Below are positions 61,401 to 64,000 of a DNA stretch of 64,000 bases, piece by piece. Both the position numbers and the translations under genes were made by a program. Position 1 is the stretch's first letter. Every line of letters begins with the position of its first letter. The notes under the pieces are model-generated. The model was not told where the DNA came from and ran no database searches. It saw nothing but the letters and a program-made list of their open reading frames with translations. The DNA lies in the NCBI RefSeq assembly GCF_047663525.1, contig NC_092591.1:31281001-31345000 (forward strand), in the 5' to 3' direction. The DNA is from Anas platyrhynchos. Lineage: Eukaryota; Chordata; Aves; Anseriformes; Anatidae.

Positions 61401-63497
61401 AGAAGCTCAAGGCAGAAGAAAGCTTGGTTGGTGGGACCTCTCTTGACTTGCAGGTGAGCCTGATCACTCGTTGACAGCATATTAGTGCACTGACAGTACT
61501 TTTTAGATATTGAGATGCAAATTCTCTCTATCACCAGTTTGCAGTCATTTTGTTCTATTTTTCCCATAATTTCTCTCGCTGTTTTCTCAAACTAAAACAA
61601 TTGATGTGTGCAACTTCACAGATCCATGACAGAGTAAGGGATATGTCAGTTCTCTCCATAGTATCCTGTTGAGCCTTTCTCAAATAAGTATTCTTAGTTG
61701 TCTGTACTAAACCATATGCTAGTTGTTGCTTAGGTATAATGATAAATTAAGACTGAAAGCAATTACTTAGAATATGAATGTTTATTTTAAATTAGCTGTC
61801 TTATGGACAGCACAAATTGCCATGGGCTCAAGAAAATCTGTGCAAATATGGAGCGCTAATCTGACCTTAAAATTAGTTTGTACATTATCAATACAAACTT
61901 TCTAATTCCTAAAGCTGCAAGAGTGTGCTGTGGTGGCTACTGCTTTGAGAAGTAAATGAGGGATTTTGTAACATCGCTTCCTATATGCCGTGGTAGGAAA
62001 TGGCTTAAGTACATGCTGTTTTTTTATGCTAATTAGCTATAAAATGTGCAGATACCAAAAATAAATTCTGAATGTCAAGAAACAGCTACACAAGCAACTG
62101 ATTGAGTTATTCTTACGTTGTTTCATATAACTTTTCTTTTCCTTTTTTTTTTTTTTTTTTTTTTTTTAACTTGCTGATACTAGGTTACTTCTGGCGCTCT
62201 GTCTCAAAGCCAAGTAGATGTTCGTGAAGGTGAAGATCCTCCAAATCTATCAGCTAAAAACCTGGACTGTACTCAAGCCAACAGCAGCAGCTCTCTAGAT
62301 TCTGTTAAGGCTGACACTGAATTAACAAGTAAGACTTCCTTTGCAGCAATTGTCTCAAACTTTTCTATTCTTTTTGCTTAATCAAGGATGAGCCCTACCC
62401 ATAATACATATTTCATTTCTGAAAAGCCTTGAGTGCCTTTGGCACAGCTTCCTACCCAGCCAGCTGACGTGGTTTTACGCTCTCACTATGAGGCCAAGCC
62501 ATTCAAGCAATACTGAGATGAGGAGGAAAAGCAGTAGAATTTAAGTACACCTTTGTTTTAGTGGGCAGGTTGGGCTGAAGAGGCAGTTTAGTTCCCCTAG
62601 CACAGAGTAAATCTTAGTTTATTAGCTCTTGCCGATCAGCTGGTACCTACCAATGAGGCAGAAATCTGCCGGTCATCTGGTAAGTGATATTTTGCCTATG
62701 TTTACAAACCCAATTCCAACTTTGCCCCTTGCAACCATGAATATATATGTTTTGTCCAGTGGAAGTTGGACTCTCCTTTGAGTGAGAAACTAGGCCTTCT
62801 TAGCTTGGCACTTGAAAGCTATGGTTTTACCTAGAAATTTGCTGGCAGCTCAGATGCCATTTGGTCTCTGCCTACCAGTGTTGCCCTCTGAACTAGCTGG
62901 AGTCTGTTTCTCAGATTTATTACCTTTTAGTGTGATACACGTGGCTTTCCTCCTATAGAAAAGTGAATTCTGTCTTTTCATTATCGCTCTAACATTAATT
63001 TTATTTTACGTTAAGTTTCTAATCTATTCCTTAGGATTTGCCTAAAGTAGTTTTTTCCTCATTAACTTCATTCAGCACCAGATACACACATAAAGGTCGA
63101 ACTCTACATTAAAATGGCTTTACTTTTGGAGCTAATGAACTAAGATTCATATTTCTGTAATAATATTTTTAACCCCACCAATGCCCCTTTCTTATTTTTC
63201 TCTAGTTCAGCGATGCAGTCAGATGGAGTCTCAGCTTCTCACAGACAGCCTCTGTGAAGATAATTTATGGGAGGTATGCATATAGCTGAGAGATGTTAAT
63301 TTCTTTTCCTAATAGGAAAAATACTTGTATGCATATATACTAGTAAGCATTCTCACTTGAAGAATGTACTTACGTGTATGTTTTTCCTAACTTTGCAGAA
63401 ATTTCAGAGTGGTGTTATCACAGTTGGAGAGTTTTTTACGCTTCTTCAAGTCCATATTCCAATTCAGAAGCCCCGACAGAGCCATCTTCCAGCCAGT
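49482..63497 (+). CDS. KNL1: KNL1 (CASC5) kinetochore scaffold, 5' part; gene continues past the right edge
   Basis: The exon chain, with coding from ATG 49517, is 49482-49551, 49974-50013, 50751-50810, 52053-52114, 52576-52625, 53336-53375, 54407-54444, 54792-54844, 56273-61453, 62184-62328, 63206-63273 and 63399-63497. All junctions are GT-AG with continuous phase, giving 1957 codons in the window. KNL1 is the outer-kinetochore platform that recruits PP1, BUB3-BUB1 and BUBR1 for the spindle checkpoint. PP1 motifs are SILK (25-28) and RVSF (58-61, in NSRRVSFANTIK). KI motifs lie at 176-186 and 224-234. About 15 MELT-type motifs span roughly 152-1359. Conserved blocks before the C-terminal part include CEITGMNTLLHAPIQ, GIFQPKLP, SSSSLDSVKAD and GEFFTLLQVHIPIQKPRQS, all recognisable from human. 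The coiled coil and RWD domains that bind MIS12/ZWINT lie beyond the window. The Met at 49517 has a strong context (A at -3, G at +4). Confidence 0.95.
51065..51180 (+). mobile_element. CR1 LINE internal fragment
   Basis: CTGGAGTACTGTGTGCAGCTCTGGGGCCCACAGT and GGGTCCAGAGGCTGAAGCACCTCTC are typical of the CR1 open-reading-frame-2 end region. The copy is short and internally shortened, in a KNL1 intron. Confidence 0.8.
52854..53095 (-). mobile_element. solo LTR of an avian ERVL-type endogenous retrovirus (fossil)
   Basis: A 242-bp element reading on the minus strand from TGTCCTAGTTTCAGC to GGTTTAACC-type sequence closing in ACA, so it has the TG...CA ends of an LTR. It matches the common avian LTR whose start resembles TGTCCTGGTTTCAGCTGGG. 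The flanks GGGAT and GGAAT are a near-identical 5-bp pair, as expected of an old target-site duplication. No internal viral sequence remains: it is a solo LTR and a fossil. It lies antisense in the KNL1 intron between the exons at 52.6 and 53.3 kb. Confidence 0.8.
56273..61453 (+). other. KNL1: KNL1 giant exon (MELT array)
   Basis: A 5181-bp phase-0 exon (1727 codons), the counterpart of the single giant exon in human KNL1. MELT-type M-[DE]-x-[TS] motifs have their Met codons at 56348, 56771, 56888, 57215, 57704, 58184, 58772, 59039, 59165, 59327, 59591, 59708, 59846 and 59969. There is a VDIT form at about 59457, plus degenerate copies (MALT near 57555, MEMN near 57910). Many carry the upstream aromatic segment T-[VIL]-F-[ST] and the downstream SHT/THT extension. 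MPS1 phosphorylates the MELT Thr to recruit BUB3-BUB1. The exon closes at CTTGCAG followed by GTGAGC. Confidence 0.95.
56420..56596 (+). other. KNL1: KNL1 KI1 and KI2 motifs
   Basis: KIDITSFLAGL (about 56420-56452) and KINFNEFLIRL (about 56564-56596) correspond to human KIDTTSFLANL and KIDFNDFIKRL. From published work these bind the TPR domains of BUB1 (KI1) and BUBR1 (KI2). Both are intact and follow the first MELT motif, as in mammals. Confidence 0.9.
61454..62183 (+). other. KNL1: KNL1 intron after the giant exon
   Basis: AT-rich intron ending in a T run of about 24 bases (62,144-62,167) that serves as the polypyrimidine tract. No nested feature was seen. Confidence 0.8.
62329..63205 (+). 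other. KNL1: KNL1 intron
   Basis: Between donor GTAAGA and acceptor TTCTCTAG. No repeat or nested gene recognised. Confidence 0.8.
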
Positions 63498-64000
63498 GTG
63501 AGTATCTGTCCCCGTGATACACATGAGGCTTTGAATTGTACTTGTGGTTTGTCGTCGTTTTTTAACAGCTAAGTGGTCTGTACTGAAGGTCTTTAGATGA
63601 GTCAAGGCAGAAATCAGTTCCACCTTGGCAAGTTAGACACGACATGCTTCCAATTCCATCTTTGCTTGTTTACCTCTGGTAACAGATGCTTTTTTTTTCC
63701 CCTCAGTACTGAAAAGTAGAATAGATTTCTATCTCTTGACAAAATACTGTGTATTGAGGATCATCTGTTCTTGGATAAATATGCTGATCCTTGGTTTTCG
63801 AGCTTGCTTAAAGAGCAAAATGTTTGAAAGTAAGAATTAGAAGCTCTATCTAACTTCACTTTATCTTCTTACTACGTCCATCATCCACTGAAGTCAGAAT
63901 CCTGAAATGCTGCTCTGCCCTCCTACTGCCTCTTCTATTCTCTTCTGAGTTGCTGCACCATGACATACCCGTTCGCCTTATTTCTCACCCTTAAGTCTGT
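63498..64000 (+). other. KNL1: KNL1 intron, running off the window
   Basis: Begins with donor GTGAGT. The next exon was not found before the edge, so the C-terminal part of KNL1 lies outside. Confidence 0.8.

Noticed and set aside
1-64000. CRISPR arrays, operons, prokaryotic elements
   Set aside because: None present. Introns, CR1 elements and gene content are those of a vertebrate nuclear genome.

Overview
The window is vertebrate and almost certainly avian nuclear DNA. Genes are intron-split with GT-AG junctions. The recognisable interspersed repeats are CR1 LINE fragments and one ERVL-type solo LTR, with no Alu, B1 or L1. The gene order CCDC32 (-), RPUSD2 (+), KNL1 (+) is the one I recall from human 15q15.1, where RAD51 would follow. 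An additional PCMT-family gene sits between CCDC32 and RPUSD2. I cannot name the species.

Layout: 1-19.4 kb has no gene I can support. It holds a 21-bp minisatellite (about 2.03-2.55 kb), simple repeats and a CR1 tail. At 19.5-20.6 kb on the minus strand is an intact single-coding-exon GPCR of the prolactin-releasing-peptide receptor (PRLHR) family. A second minisatellite (22.1-22.8 kb) and a G-run cluster lie 1.5-2.2 kb upstream of that receptor. From 22.8 to 31.4 kb I see no gene. The gene-dense part starts at 31.4 kb: CCDC32 (minus, 31.4-35.2 kb), a shared GC-rich promoter region (35.2-35.85 kb), a PCMT1-like protein-isoaspartate methyltransferase (plus, 36.2-40.35 kb), RPUSD2 (plus, 41.1-43.45 kb), tRNA-Ser(GCT) (minus, 46.64-46.73 kb), and KNL1 (plus, from about 47 kb). 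KNL1 runs off the right edge, with 1957 codons of its reading frame inside the window.

The genes do not form one pathway. KNL1 is a kinetochore scaffold, CCDC32 is linked to clathrin-adaptor (AP2) assembly, RPUSD2 is an RNA pseudouridine synthase, the PCMT-like enzyme repairs isoaspartyl protein damage, and the GPCR is a neuropeptide receptor. The most notable points are: (i) the PCMT paralogue has a hydrophobic leader upstream of the conserved Met-Ala-Trp start and ends in RDEF, a KDEL-like signal, suggesting an ER-lumenal form; (ii) promoter micro-arrays, namely a roughly 20-bp-period array of GGGGCGTGG boxes before RPUSD2 and three YY1-like sites at exact 27-bp spacing before KNL1; (iii) KNL1 features, including about 15 MELT-type motifs and an RVPF where I recall human KNL1 having RVSF. 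I found no wholly new system. Splice coordinates were read by eye and checked by reading-frame continuity and remembered human homologues, not by alignment.
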